From: Oscillospiraceae bacterium
GTDB taxonomy: Bacteria > Bacillota > Clostridia > Oscillospirales > Acutalibacteraceae
Length of the DNA stretch: 64,000 nt
Reading direction: 5' to 3'
Assembly (NCBI GenBank): GCA_015066625.1
Contig: SVOC01000002.1
Span: forward strand, 124,001-188,000
Every line of letters begins with the position of its first letter. Within the stretch, counting starts at the first letter, position 1. Both the position numbers and the translations under genes were made by a program. Shown one piece after another: positions 42,031 to 50,924 of the stretch. The notes beneath the pieces were generated by a model that worked only from the letters and a program-made list of their open reading frames with translations, was not told the DNA's origin and searched no databases.

Positions 42031-42725
42031 AATGATTCTCCTTTTCTTAATTTCAGTTCCCGCTCAGCCTGAGGAAGCCTTAAATAGACCGGTGCAAGCA
42101 AAGCGGAATCAATAAATTCGTTCTTTTTTTCAGCTGCAAGGGCAGTACCGAAAGCGCGCTGATAACGGCGGTTTTCGCCCGAAAGCTTCGCATTGGGAAT
42201 TTTATCTCCGAATGCCCTGAAGCAAAGCTCCGCACCGTCACCTGCAAGATATATTTTCTCACCGTAATTCATAAGCTCGTTTCCGAGTTCATCTATGGAA
42301 ATCGCCTTATCTTCACATATGCGGCTTACATTAACACCGTCACAGCGGAAAAGCGCCGTATAAACCTGATTGCATCTTGCATCCATTGCTGCACACACGA
42401 TACATTCTTCATCGACGAAATTATAAGCAATGCATTCAAGTGTTGAAACTCCCGCACAGGGAATATTATCGCACATTGCAAGACCCTTGACAGCTGCGAC
42501 ACCGATTCTGATGCCCGTAAATGAACCGGGACCTTCGTTGACACAGATTGCATCAATATCCTTCAGTGTAAGATCTGCCTGGGAAAGTGCATTTTCAACC
42601 ATAGGCATAAGCGTTCTGCTGTGGGTCAGCGCATTGTTGACAAAACACTCACTGATTAATCTGCCGTCTTCGGCAACCGCAACGCCTGCGGATTTGGCTG
42701 AGGAATCAACCGCCAGTATTTTCAA
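42027..42725 (-). CDS. tsaB: tRNA threonylcarbamoyladenosine synthesis protein TsaB
   Basis: About 232 aa, probably starting at TTG (42725) 9 nt after GGAG. This yields MKILAVDSSAKSAGVAV, the standard TsaB N-terminus. An earlier TTG has no ribosome site. Further signatures are LTHSRTLMPMVE and GPGSFTGIRIGVA. It partners with TsaD and TsaE in making t6A37 on tRNAs. Its gene overlaps both tsaE and rpiB. Confidence 0.93.
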   Translation of the reverse strand: MKILAVDSSAKSAGVAVAEDGRLISECFVNNALTHSRTLMPMVENALSQADLTLKDIDAICVNEGPGSFTGIRIGVAAVKGLAMCDNIPCAGVSTLECIAYNFVDEECIVCAAMDARCNQVYTALFRCDGVNVSRICEDKAISIDELGNELMNYGEKIYLAGDGAELCFRAFGDKIPNAKLSGENRRYQRAFGTALAAEKKNEFIDSALLAPVYLRLPQAERELKLRKGESL

Positions 42726-43152
42726 GAAATTCAGCTCCAATTATTTCAATATTTCTTTCGTCCGGATTTTCCGTTTTGGTTATGGTGACTCTGAGGCAGT
42801 CATCGGGCAGAATCGCCTCAATGTTTTCACTCCATTCGATAATCAGACATCCGCCTGCATCAAGGTAATCAAAATAACCTGTGGAGTAAAGGTCATCCCA
42901 ACCGGAAATACGGTACATATCGAAGTGATAGAGAGTTCTTTTATCGCCTCTGTATTCGTTCACAAGTGCAAATGTGGGGCTGCTTACATCGCAAGGGATT
43001 CCCATTCCTCTTGTAAACCCTCTGGTGAAAGCCGTTTTGCCTGCACCGAGGTCGCCGAACATCGCAACAACAGAACCGTCTTTGATATTTTTGCCCAGCA
43101 TTTCACCGATTTTTTCGGTTTCGCCGGAACTTTGCGTCCTAAAAATAGCCAT
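42706..43152 (-). CDS. tsaE: tRNA threonylcarbamoyladenosine synthesis ATPase TsaE
   Basis: 148 aa. The Walker A is GDLGAGKTAFTRG, with SPTFALVNEY, LYHFDMYR and IIEWSENI following in TsaE order. It hydrolyses ATP in the t6A-forming complex. It is the first gene of the tsaE-tsaB-rpiB-upp run. The start at 43152 gives the usual N-terminus. Confidence 0.95.
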   Translation of the reverse strand: MAIFRTQSSGETEKIGEMLGKNIKDGSVVAMFGDLGAGKTAFTRGFTRGMGIPCDVSSPTFALVNEYRGDKRTLYHFDMYRISGWDDLYSTGYFDYLDAGGCLIIEWSENIEAILPDDCLRVTITKTENPDERNIEIIGAEFLENTGG

Positions 43153-43207
43153 AGTTACCACCGTATAGGAGTATATCACAATTATCGTTTTATTTCAACA
43201 ATTATAA

Positions 43208-43241
43208 ATAAAAAATTCCCGACTGAATAACAATCGGGAAT
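43208..43241 (-). terminator. Terminator after the cytoplasmic GDPD gene
   Basis: Stem ATTCCCGA/TCGGGAAT (43215-43222 with 43234-43241) followed on the minus strand by a T-run. Confidence 0.88.
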
Positions 43242-43248
43242 CCGTAAT

Positions 43249-44013
43249 TTATCCTTCAAATCTTTCAACAAGTGCGTTGACCATCTGAGGCACATCGGTA
43301 ATAAGACCGTCAACACCCATCTTGAGAAGTTTATTCACTGTTTCAGGCTTATTGACTGTCCAAACATTGACCTTTATGCCGTGTTTGTGAAGTCGTTTAA
43401 CATAGGTTTTGGTAACTGCAAGAAAATGAGGATGCAGATAATCCGCCTTGATTTTCTTTGCAAACTCAACATAGCCGAAAAACATCTGCTTGTAGAAATG
43501 AGCTTTATTAGGCGCATAAAGATAACCCGTCTTACACTGAGGGTCAACATTTTTGCACTCAATAAGCACATTGTGGTCAAAGCTTGAAATAAGAAGCTTT
43601 CCAAAAAGACCGTGAGCTTTTACCGCATTGATTGTTTTTGCAACGATTTCCATATTTCCGTCACGTGGAGGCTTGATTTCAATATTCATAATTTCAATAT
43701 CCGCACTCTCGCAAAGGGTAAGAAATTCTTCAAGTGTGGGGATTTTTGTACCCGTAAACTTCTCGTGAAAGTAAGCTCCGAAATCATAGTTGAGAAGTTC
43801 TTCATATGTCAGCTCATTGATATCGCCCTGACCGCTTGATGTCTCGTCAATGGTGTAATTGTGGCATACCACGGGCACTCCGTCTTTTGAAAGATGAATA
43901 TCCGTTTCAAAGCCGTCAACACCGATTTCTATGGATTTTTCAAAAGCGGGAAGAGTATTCTGCGGTGCCTCTCTGTTGGCACCTCTGTGAGAAATAACCT
44001 TGCATTTTGACAT
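43249..44013 (-). CDS. Glycerophosphodiester phosphodiesterase, cytoplasmic type
   Basis: 254 aa from the ATG at 44013 (AAGGA 8 nt before). ISHRGANREAPQNT, FETDIHLSKDGVPVVCH and VNVWTVNKPE are the family motifs, with the catalytic His pair and metal Glu/Asp intact. No signal peptide. It cleaves glycerophosphodiesters to glycerol 3-phosphate. It stands alone, after the tsaE promoter region. Confidence 0.95.
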   Translation of the reverse strand: MSKCKVISHRGANREAPQNTLPAFEKSIEIGVDGFETDIHLSKDGVPVVCHNYTIDETSSGQGDINELTYEELLNYDFGAYFHEKFTGTKIPTLEEFLTLCESADIEIMNIEIKPPRDGNMEIVAKTINAVKAHGLFGKLLISSFDHNVLIECKNVDPQCKTGYLYAPNKAHFYKQMFFGYVEFAKKIKADYLHPHFLAVTKTYVKRLHKHGIKVNVWTVNKPETVNKLLKMGVDGLITDVPQMVNALVERFEG

Positions 44014-44101
44014 TTCAATCATCCTTAACGCATATTTTACCAGTTCATTTTAACAGAAATCAATGTTCTTTGCAAGACGGAATTTATAACACCTTAGCTT
44101 C

Positions 44102-44130
44102 TTGACATAAGTAAATTCAAATGCTAATAT
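44102..44130 (+). promoter_or_regulatory. Sigma-A promoter of araA
   Basis: TTGACA (44102-44107), a 17-bp spacer and TAATAT (44125-44130), 30 bp before the start codon. No obvious AraR operator palindrome was seen. Confidence 0.85.
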
Positions 44131-44159
44131 TGAATTATATTTTAACAGAAGGTGATTTT

Positions 44160-45635
44160 ATGTATATGGAAAACTATGAATTCTGGTTTGTGGTGGGCAG
44201 TCAGTTCCTTTACGGACCCGAAGTGCTTGATACCGTTGCCGAAAGAGCCGCCGAAATGGCTGAAAAGATGAATGAAAGCGGTCTTCTTCCCTGTAAGGTG
44301 GTTTACAAAGTAACCGCAAAAACATCAGAAGAAATCAGCGAAGTTGTGAAAGAAGCAAACTTCAACGACAAATGTGCAGGCATCATCACCTGGATGCATA
44401 CCTTCTCCCCTTCCAAGATGTGGCTCAACGGTCTGAAAAATTTACAGAAGCCCTACTGCCACTTTGCAACTCAGTATAACAGAGATATTCCCAACGAAGA
44501 AATAGACATGGACTTTATGAACCTTAATCAGGCTGCACACGGTGACAGAGAGCACGGCTTTATCGCTGCAAGACTCCGCACTCCCCGTAAGGTTATTATG
44601 GGTTACTGGCAGGATGAAAGAGTTCTCAATGAGCTTGGCAAATGGATGCGGTCCGCAGTGGGCGCCGCATTCTCAAAGCAGCTTAAGGTTATGCGTTTCG
44701 GCGACAACATGAGGAATGTTGCGGTTACCGAAGGCGATAAAGTAGGTGTTCAGGAAGTAATGGGTTGGGAGGTCAACACCTGGCCCGTAGGCACTCTTGT
44801 TGAATATATCAATGCAGTAACAGAAGCCGAAGTTGATGCACTTATGGCTGAATATGCTGAGAACTACGAATTTGCAACAGACAACCTTAATGCTGTACGC
44901 TATCAGGCAAAAGAAGAAATTGCCATTAAGAAAATGATGGATGAGCAAGGCTGCAAAGCATTCACAAACACATTTGAAGACCTTTACGGTATGGAGCAGC
45001 TTCCCGGACTTGCAAGCCAGCGTATTATGGAGCAAGGCTACGGTTACGGCGGCGAAGGCGACTGGAAGGTTTCTGCAATGACTGCCGTTATGAAGGCTAT
45101 GACCGAAGGTATGGGCGGCGGCACTGCATTTATGGAGGATTATACATATAACCTTGCTCCAGGTGCGGAATACTCACTTGGCGCTCATATGCTTGAAGTG
45201 TGCCCCACACTTGCCGCAAATAAACCCAGAATTGAAGTTCATCCTCTCGGAATCGGAGGTAAGGGCGACCCTGCAAGACTTGTTTTCGAAGGCAAAGCAG
45301 GCAGTGCAATAGTTGTCAGCCTTGTTGATATGGGCGGAAGACTGAGAATGATTTGTCAGGATATTGAATGTGTTAAACCCATTCTTCCCATGCCCAATCT
45401 GCCTGTTGCAAGAGTTATGTGGCGTGCAATGCCCGATCTGTGCACGGGTGCAAAATGCTGGATTATCGCCGGCGGCGCACATCACACCGTGCTTTCATAC
45501 GATGCAGATGCTGAAATGATGCGTGACTTTGCAAGAATTATGGATATTGAGTTCGTTCATATCAATAAAGACACCACTCCCGAAAAGCTTGAAAATGAGC
45601 TTTTCCTCAATGACCTTGCAAGAAAGCTCAGCTAA
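44160..45635 (+). CDS. araA: L-arabinose isomerase
   Basis: 491 aa from the ATG at 44160 (AGAAGGTGATTTT). FWFVVGSQFLYG is the family opening. Metal ligands lie in EDLYGMEQLPG (Glu), QGYGYGGEGDW (Glu), LGAHMLEVCP (His) and GGAHHTVLS (His). It converts L-arabinose to L-ribulose. No araB or araD follows, so the rest of the pathway is elsewhere. The next gene, 47 nt on, encodes a secreted beta-helix protein, and arabinosidase-like GH43 proteins are in the window. Confidence 0.97.
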   Translation: MYMENYEFWFVVGSQFLYGPEVLDTVAERAAEMAEKMNESGLLPCKVVYKVTAKTSEEISEVVKEANFNDKCAGIITWMHTFSPSKMWLNGLKNLQKPYCHFATQYNRDIPNEEIDMDFMNLNQAAHGDREHGFIAARLRTPRKVIMGYWQDERVLNELGKWMRSAVGAAFSKQLKVMRFGDNMRNVAVTEGDKVGVQEVMGWEVNTWPVGTLVEYINAVTEAEVDALMAEYAENYEFATDNLNAVRYQAKEEIAIKKMMDEQGCKAFTNTFEDLYGMEQLPGLASQRIMEQGYGYGGEGDWKVSAMTAVMKAMTEGMGGGTAFMEDYTYNLAPGAEYSLGAHMLEVCPTLAANKPRIEVHPLGIGGKGDPARLVFEGKAGSAIVVSLVDMGGRLRMICQDIECVKPILPMPNLPVARVMWRAMPDLCTGAKCWIIAGGAHHTVLSYDADAEMMRDFARIMDIEFVHINKDTTPEKLENELFLNDLARKLS

Positions 45636-45682
45636 AACGAATTTTTCAATCAAATTTATTGAGTAAAAGGCAGGTATTTGCT

Positions 45683-47842
45683 ATGGAAGTATTTTTCACA
45701 AGATTAACGGCATTTTTTATGTCACTGGTTACCTGGTTCAATGTTTTATTCCTTCCCCAGGAAATTGAAGGAATTTTCAGCAAACCCGAAGAAGAAACAG
45801 TTCAGACCGAATTTGATGAAGGCGAATTCGTTATGGGAGAATTTGATATTATTGTTGCACCCAACGGTGATGACGCAAATCCCGGCACGGCTGAACAGCC
45901 TTTGAAAACACCTGAAGGTGCAAAAGAAAAGGCAAAAAATCTTAAAGGTACAGTTGACGGTACGGTTACCGTATGGTTCAGAGAAGGCACCTATACTCTG
46001 ACAAAGCCTCTTGAATTTACGGCTGACGACCTTGAAAATGTCATTTACCGTTCATATCCTGATGAAGATGTTTCGTTTATGGGTGCAAAGGAGATTTCCG
46101 GTTGGAGTGAAACCGTAATAAACGGTGTTAAAACTTTTGTAACTGATGTGCCCATAGAAAGCGAAGATGATTATTTCCATTCGCTTTTCAAAGGAAGCAA
46201 AAGACTTTCACGTCCCAATTATCCCAAAGAAGGGTTGTTTCAGGTAGCTGATCCCAAAACAGACGAGGCAATGGTTCCCGAAAATGAAGCACAGTTTTTC
46301 ACAAAATCTGTTGTTTTCTATGGAAATTCCGGTGATGTTCTTAACTTTGCAAATGTTAAGGATGTTACCGTAAGAATTATGCATTTCTGGTGCGATGAGC
46401 TTCTTCCTCTCAATTCGGTTAACGCTGAAACCGGCAGAGTCGAAACAAGAAAGCCATCTGCAATGACGGTCAGGGTTGAAGATAACTATGTTTTTGAAAA
46501 TGTAAAAGAAGCACTTTTACATCCCGGCGAATGGTATCTTGACCGTGCAGAGGAAAAGCTTTACTATATCCCCGAAGACGGCGATACCGTTGAAAACACA
46601 GTGCTTTATGCGGGCATTTCAGAAAAGCTTATAAATATCAGCAACGCAAAGAACATTTCATTCCGGGGCATCAATTTTGAAAAGACTGACTGGGATTATG
46701 TCGGTAAAGACGGCTCATTTTCAGGCAAGGTTTTCGACGAGTCGCATCCTTTATATAAGAATATCGAATACGGAGCAACCCATCCGCAGGCAGCATTTGA
46801 AACTCCTGCCGCAATCAACATCACCGCTTCATCCGAAATCAACTTTACCGATTGCCGCTTTGAAAACATTTCAAACACTGCCATAAAATTTGACAAAGCG
46901 GCAGCAGACTGTAAAATAGCAAGCTGTATGTTCAACGAAATCGGTGCAAATGCGGTGTTTATCCACGGCGATTTTGTTGTTCCTGCAACAACCCGTAATA
47001 TTGATGTAACCGATTGCCACATCAGCAGCTACGGCAGAATTTTCAACAATGCAATCGGCATCCTTCTGACCCACGCAATCGACTGTGACCTTACAAATAA
47101 CGAAATTCACGACGGTTGGTATACAGGAATTTCAGTTGGCTGGAACTGGGGATATTCACCCAACTCAACCAACAACATTAAAATCTGCGACAACCTTATT
47201 TATGATATCGGCAACGGATGGCTTTCCGATATGGGTGCGATTTACACTCTGGGAATTCAGCCCGATACGGTTATCAGCGGAAATGTGATTTATAATGTCG
47301 GCTGTGACGAAGGCAGATACGGTTACGGCGGCTGGGGCATCTACCTTGACGAAGGCTCAAGCGGTATGCTCGTTGAAAATAACCTTGTTTATGATTGCTC
47401 TTCACAAACCTTCCATCAGCACTACGGTAAGGATAACATTGTAAGAAACAACATCTTTGCTTTCGGCGGTGACGGTGCATTCAGAATCACCAGAAACGAG
47501 GAACATAATTCTCTCACTCTTTCCAACAATATCCTTGTTACCGATAATGCAACAATGTATGCTCTCACAACAGAAAGAGATTGGTTTGTTGACGACAGCA
47601 ATCTTTACTATGATTATAAGAACGGCGGCAACGTTTATTCGGGCGATTCGATGAGTTTCTTTGAAAGAAAATCTCTTGTGATAATGACCGCACGAGGTTA
47701 CTATAACAACGCCGCTTTTGCAGACCCCTTATTCAAGGATGCACAAAACAGAGATTTTACTATTGCCGACAACAGCCCTGCACTCGAAGCGGGATTCAAT
47801 CCATTCAGCTACAATGCAGGCACACTGACAAAATTTAATTAA
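45683..47842 (+). CDS. Right-handed beta-helix glycosidase-like protein (GH141-like)
   Basis: 719 aa. An N-terminal hydrophobic segment (residues 5-25) marks it as secreted or anchored. An acidic linker follows, then VAPNGDDANPGTAEQPLKT, WFREGTYTL and YRSYPDEDV, the opening typical of GH141/DUF1565-type beta-helix enzymes. The helix continues with repeats such as DNLIYDIGNGWLSDMGAIYT and NLVYDCSSQTFHQHYGKDN. Related proteins cut pectin side chains (fucose or xylose links). The precise activity is unknown. It lies 47 nt after araA, with AAAGGCAGG before its start. Confidence 0.72.
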   Translation: MEVFFTRLTAFFMSLVTWFNVLFLPQEIEGIFSKPEEETVQTEFDEGEFVMGEFDIIVAPNGDDANPGTAEQPLKTPEGAKEKAKNLKGTVDGTVTVWFREGTYTLTKPLEFTADDLENVIYRSYPDEDVSFMGAKEISGWSETVINGVKTFVTDVPIESEDDYFHSLFKGSKRLSRPNYPKEGLFQVADPKTDEAMVPENEAQFFTKSVVFYGNSGDVLNFANVKDVTVRIMHFWCDELLPLNSVNAETGRVETRKPSAMTVRVEDNYVFENVKEALLHPGEWYLDRAEEKLYYIPEDGDTVENTVLYAGISEKLINISNAKNISFRGINFEKTDWDYVGKDGSFSGKVFDESHPLYKNIEYGATHPQAAFETPAAINITASSEINFTDCRFENISNTAIKFDKAAADCKIASCMFNEIGANAVFIHGDFVVPATTRNIDVTDCHISSYGRIFNNAIGILLTHAIDCDLTNNEIHDGWYTGISVGWNWGYSPNSTNNIKICDNLIYDIGNGWLSDMGAIYTLGIQPDTVISGNVIYNVGCDEGRYGYGGWGIYLDEGSSGMLVENNLVYDCSSQTFHQHYGKDNIVRNNIFAFGGDGAFRITRNEEHNSLTLSNNILVTDNATMYALTTERDWFVDDSNLYYDYKNGGNVYSGDSMSFFERKSLVIMTARGYYNNAAFADPLFKDAQNRDFTIADNSPALEAGFNPFSYNAGTLTKFN

Positions 47843-47849
47843 ATGAAGC

Positions 47850-47887
47850 AACCCCGTAAGCTTGCAAAATAAGCTTACGGGGCTTTG
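47850..47887. terminator. Strong terminator after the beta-helix gene
   Basis: A 12-bp stem CCCCGTAAGCTT/AAGCTTACGGGG (47852-47863 with 47871-47882) then CTTTG. It also lies just past the end of the convergent MFS gene. Confidence 0.88.
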
Positions 47888-47901
47888 TATTGTATTTGTT
47901 A

Positions 47902-49353
47902 TTAATCCCACTCACTGCCGGTAACGGTATCCATATCAATACCCTTTGTGTCGTGGGTTTTACGCACAAGGGCAAAGAACGCTGCAATGAAACCGGGTAC
48001 AAGAAGTGCAAAGCTGACAACGCCTGTAACACTGTTACCAAGCACGGTAATAAGCGGCAGGCTGATTATGTAAGAAATCGCAACACCGATTGCGGTAACA
48101 ATAAACTGCGCCGACATTGTTGATGAACGCAGGTTGGTGGGCGATGATTCACCTATCATCATAATAAGAACATCATTTGTGGAATAAAAGCTGCCTACAA
48201 ATGCACCGCAAAGGAAACCTGCAAGGTAGGGATTCCATGCCATTCTTGCACCTACGGAAAAACCGATAAATGCAACCAGACAGTTGATTGCCGTTGTGAT
48301 TGCGGCGGCTTTTCTGCCCTTTGAGTCTGAAATAAAGCCCATTATAACCTGTGAAACCGCACAGCCGACGGGGAACATAAACAGTGCTGTTGTTACGGGG
48401 CCTACGCTGACAAAATTCATTACTTCATCGCCCAAAGAAGCAAACATACCGTTTGCTATGTAGTTCTGAGCATAGCCGTATGACATAATAACCTGATAGT
48501 TGATTGTGCCGATAAAGCCCAGATTTGCAAGTGCGGAGGTTATGTATAGCCAGCGAAGCTGATTGTGTTTCCACGCAAATTTAAGTGCATGGATAAGACC
48601 GCCCTGAGCATTTTCGGAGCTTTTGCGTACCTTTTCGGCTTCACGCTCTTCGTCTGTCATTCTGAGATAACGCAGGCGGGAATCAATAAACGAATCTGTT
48701 TCTCTTGCCGTAAGCAAAGCGATTAGTGCAGTAATAACACCCACAACCGCAGGAACAAAATAAACAAGTCGCCACTGAGTTGCATCCTGCATAAGTGTTC
48801 TTCTCATAAATGGAATAAGCATAACCGCCATATTGGCAAAAAACTTTATGGATGAGTAAACTCTCGCTCTGTGCTTTGACGGCGAGGATTCCATAATATA
48901 AACAACGTGCATATCGTGAGGAATGAAAAACTGTACAAGCACCGCACCCGCAAAATAGAGGAACAGGTTATTTGAAAGAAAAATAACAAGCATTGCAAGG
49001 CTCATTCCGAAGGTATTTATCAAAAGGAATTTACGCCTGCCCCATCTGTCCGCAAGAGGTCTGTAAAGCAGACCCAATGCCTGAAACGGCACAACAAGAA
49101 TAGAAAGAATATCAAGCAGACCCACAGAACTTTCGCCGAAATTTGAAAAAAGGTCATTTGCAATCTCTGTTTTCATCAGCGTGCCTATCTGAGATGCGAT
49201 TTCATCGGTTGCATAGATAAGCGAAATGATAAGAACAAGGTATGCAAAATAAAAATTCTTTTTGGGTTTTGCCTTTTCTTTTTCCCATTTACGGATTTCT
49301 TTTTCTCTTTTAGACTGAATTTTCTGAAGCTTTTCGGTTGTCATTTCTTTCAA
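47902..49353 (-). CDS. Major facilitator superfamily transporter (sugar porter-like)
   Basis: About 483 aa. The likely start is TTG at 49353, 6 nt after GAGGTG; the first 40 residues are a charged Lys/Glu-rich cytosolic helix, rare for MFS proteins. Twelve membrane segments follow. RPLADRWGRRKFLLINT is the A-motif, MGFISDSKGRKAAA its second-half counterpart, and SRLRYLRMTDEEREAEK marks the central loop. It resembles sugar/inositol-type MFS proteins. Substrate unknown. Confidence 0.8.
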   Translation of the reverse strand: MKEMTTEKLQKIQSKREKEIRKWEKEKAKPKKNFYFAYLVLIISLIYATDEIASQIGTLMKTEIANDLFSNFGESSVGLLDILSILVVPFQALGLLYRPLADRWGRRKFLLINTFGMSLAMLVIFLSNNLFLYFAGAVLVQFFIPHDMHVVYIMESSPSKHRARVYSSIKFFANMAVMLIPFMRRTLMQDATQWRLVYFVPAVVGVITALIALLTARETDSFIDSRLRYLRMTDEEREAEKVRKSSENAQGGLIHALKFAWKHNQLRWLYITSALANLGFIGTINYQVIMSYGYAQNYIANGMFASLGDEVMNFVSVGPVTTALFMFPVGCAVSQVIMGFISDSKGRKAAAITTAINCLVAFIGFSVGARMAWNPYLAGFLCGAFVGSFYSTNDVLIMMIGESSPTNLRSSTMSAQFIVTAIGVAISYIISLPLITVLGNSVTGVVSFALLVPGFIAAFFALVRKTHDTKGIDMDTVTGSEWD

Positions 49354-49403
49354 GTCCGTCACCTCACACTGTATTTTAAATGATTATACCATACACCGTA
49401 TAC

Positions 49404-49441
49404 AAAAACAACTCGGAATTAAAAACTCCGAGTTGCATTTT
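49404..49441 (-). terminator. Terminator after the sdpI-like gene
   Basis: Stem CAACTCGGA/TCCGAGTTG (49409-49417 with 49427-49435), with T-rich sequence on both strands. Confidence 0.85.
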
Positions 49442-50533
49442 TTATTTGATTTTTGCGACTATTTCATTGTAAATCTCACGGGTTGTTTCATCATTCTCAC
49501 AGCCGATAACAAGATAATTTCCATCATCCTCAACGACGATGCATAGCTTTGATTTGCCGTAGGTATATCTTGTATATGTGCCGAATTCTTCATTCATAAA
49601 TGTACCGAGCATAAGTCTTGGTGTGCCGAAGCCGTTTGTTCTTCTGCCGAAATCCACATCATCACGAAGCGCTATTCCGTCAATATTTTCATATGCAACG
49701 GAGATATCAAACCAATAATCCGTATTGATTTCAACGGCGGTTTCACCGCAGATAATATCAACATTTCCCGTATTGGGCAAAACAACAAGCGAAAAAACAA
49801 GCAAGAGTGAAATAATTACGGAAACAATAACGATTACTTTTTTGCTGTATCCACCCCAGGGAACCGTGTTTTCAGATGTGATTTCACCGTTTTTCAGCAT
49901 TTTGCGATAAAGTGAGTAAGAATACACAGCAGGCACAATTACCGCAACAACTATTAATGTAACCATAACGGGAATTGAAATTTTTAACGGCAGGAAAGCG
50001 GCAGCAATCATGACAAGGCCGCATATAAACCACACAATGCCGCCCAAACGGTGTGTTTTGTTCCAGTTCACTTCATTTTCAAGTGTCCATTTTATTTTTA
50101 TACCCATTGTAAAATTCTGTTTGCATTTTGGCAGATAATTACCGATAACACAGAACATAAGACCGAGAAACAGAAAAAGAACGGTCATAATATCGGTTTC
50201 TTTGACCGATGCAGCAAAATACATCATACCGCTTATCATCCAGGTAATAACAGGACAAAGCCAGAGCACAATTTTCTGTAATTTGGGATTCTGATTTTTA
50301 TTCTTCTTATCTCTGTCTGTAAATACAATGCATATCCAATGAAACGCAAGAAGAATAATCGGCATTCCGAAAACCGCAAAAGCTTTTGATGCAAAACCGT
50401 CGCCATTGCCTGCCGCATTCCAATGAACGGTCATTGTTTCGGGCAGCTTATCCCAAAGAATCAAGCCGACAGCAACAGGCATAAGAATCGCAACTGATGA
50501 CAGTGCAAGAGTAACCTTATTGTTTTTAATCAT
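49442..50533 (-). CDS. SdpI/DUF1648 family membrane protein with C-terminal extracytoplasmic or PH-like domain
   Basis: 363 aa. DKLPETMTVHWNAAGNGDGFASK matches DUF1648 (quoted in two parts: DKLPETMTVHWN, GNGDGFASK). The SdpI core follows with WFICGLVMIAAAFLPLK. About 7-8 membrane helices are present in total. After a helix at residue 235 comes a soluble 110-residue domain containing FGRRTNGFGTP. In Bacillus SdpI both protects from the SdpC toxin and signals to SdpR. No sdpC-like toxin is near, so here it may be a signal sensor. It overlaps the repressor gene by 8 nt. Confidence 0.85.
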   Translation of the reverse strand: MIKNNKVTLALSSVAILMPVAVGLILWDKLPETMTVHWNAAGNGDGFASKAFAVFGMPIILLAFHWICIVFTDRDKKNKNQNPKLQKIVLWLCPVITWMISGMMYFAASVKETDIMTVLFLFLGLMFCVIGNYLPKCKQNFTMGIKIKWTLENEVNWNKTHRLGGIVWFICGLVMIAAAFLPLKISIPVMVTLIVVAVIVPAVYSYSLYRKMLKNGEITSENTVPWGGYSKKVIVIVSVIISLLLVFSLVVLPNTGNVDIICGETAVEINTDYWFDISVAYENIDGIALRDDVDFGRRTNGFGTPRLMLGTFMNEEFGTYTRYTYGKSKLCIVVEDDGNYLVIGCENDETTREIYNEIVAKIK

Positions 50534-50804
50534 TATTGTCCTCTCCTTTCAGGTCGGTAATCCAGAGCATAATCTCTTCAAGCACGGAAGCATTAAGCTC
50601 GTAATAAATATATTTCCCTTCTCTTGTGTCTCGTATTAAATCCGCCTCTTTAAGCACTGAAAGATGACGTGACACGGAAGCACCCGTAACGGGAAATTTT
50701 TCGGATATATCCCCTGCCGACATTCTGCCGCTTTTAAGCATATTGAGAATTTCGCGGCGGATGGGATCCGCAAGTGCTTTGAGCGTATTGTTAATTCCCA
50801 ACAA
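50526..50804 (-). CDS. ArsR/SdpR-family autorepressor
   Basis: 92 aa, TTG start at 50804, 6 nt after AAGGAG. A winged-helix protein: ALADPIRREILNMLKSGRMS, GDISEKFPVTGASVSRHLSVL and TREGKYIYYELN. It lacks the Cys pairs of metal-sensing ArsR proteins, which places it in the SdpR-like group. It probably binds the perfect palindrome at 50818-50846 that covers the start site of its own promoter. Confidence 0.9.
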   Translation of the reverse strand: MLGINNTLKALADPIRREILNMLKSGRMSAGDISEKFPVTGASVSRHLSVLKEADLIRDTREGKYIYYELNASVLEEIMLWITDLKGEDNND

Positions 50805-50817
50805 ATCATCTCCTTCT

Positions 50818-50846
50818 CATTTAACATTTAGCCTAAATGTTAAATG
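50818..50846. promoter_or_regulatory. Perfect-palindrome operator of the sdpRI-like operon
   Basis: Two 13-bp arms, CATTTAACATTTA and TAAATGTTAAATG, are exact complements separated by GCC. The site sits directly downstream of the -10, where a bound repressor would block transcription. Confidence 0.9.
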
Positions 50847-50847
50847 T

Positions 50848-50876
50848 ATGATATCACATTATGCATCGTTTGTCAA
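50848..50876 (-). promoter_or_regulatory. Sigma-A promoter of the sdpRI-like operon
   Basis: Minus-strand TTGACA (50876-50871), 17 bp and TATCAT (50853-50848). Confidence 0.88.
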
Positions 50877-50892
50877 TACAGTTACACAACAA

Positions 50893-50923
50893 ATTTGCCC
50901 CGGAGCTGAACTCCGAGGCAATT
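50893..50923 (-). terminator. Terminator after the secreted beta-helix gene
   Basis: Stem TTGCCCCGGAG/CTCCGAGGCAA with one mismatch, then AATTTG on the minus strand. Confidence 0.7.
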
Positions 50924-50924
50924 A

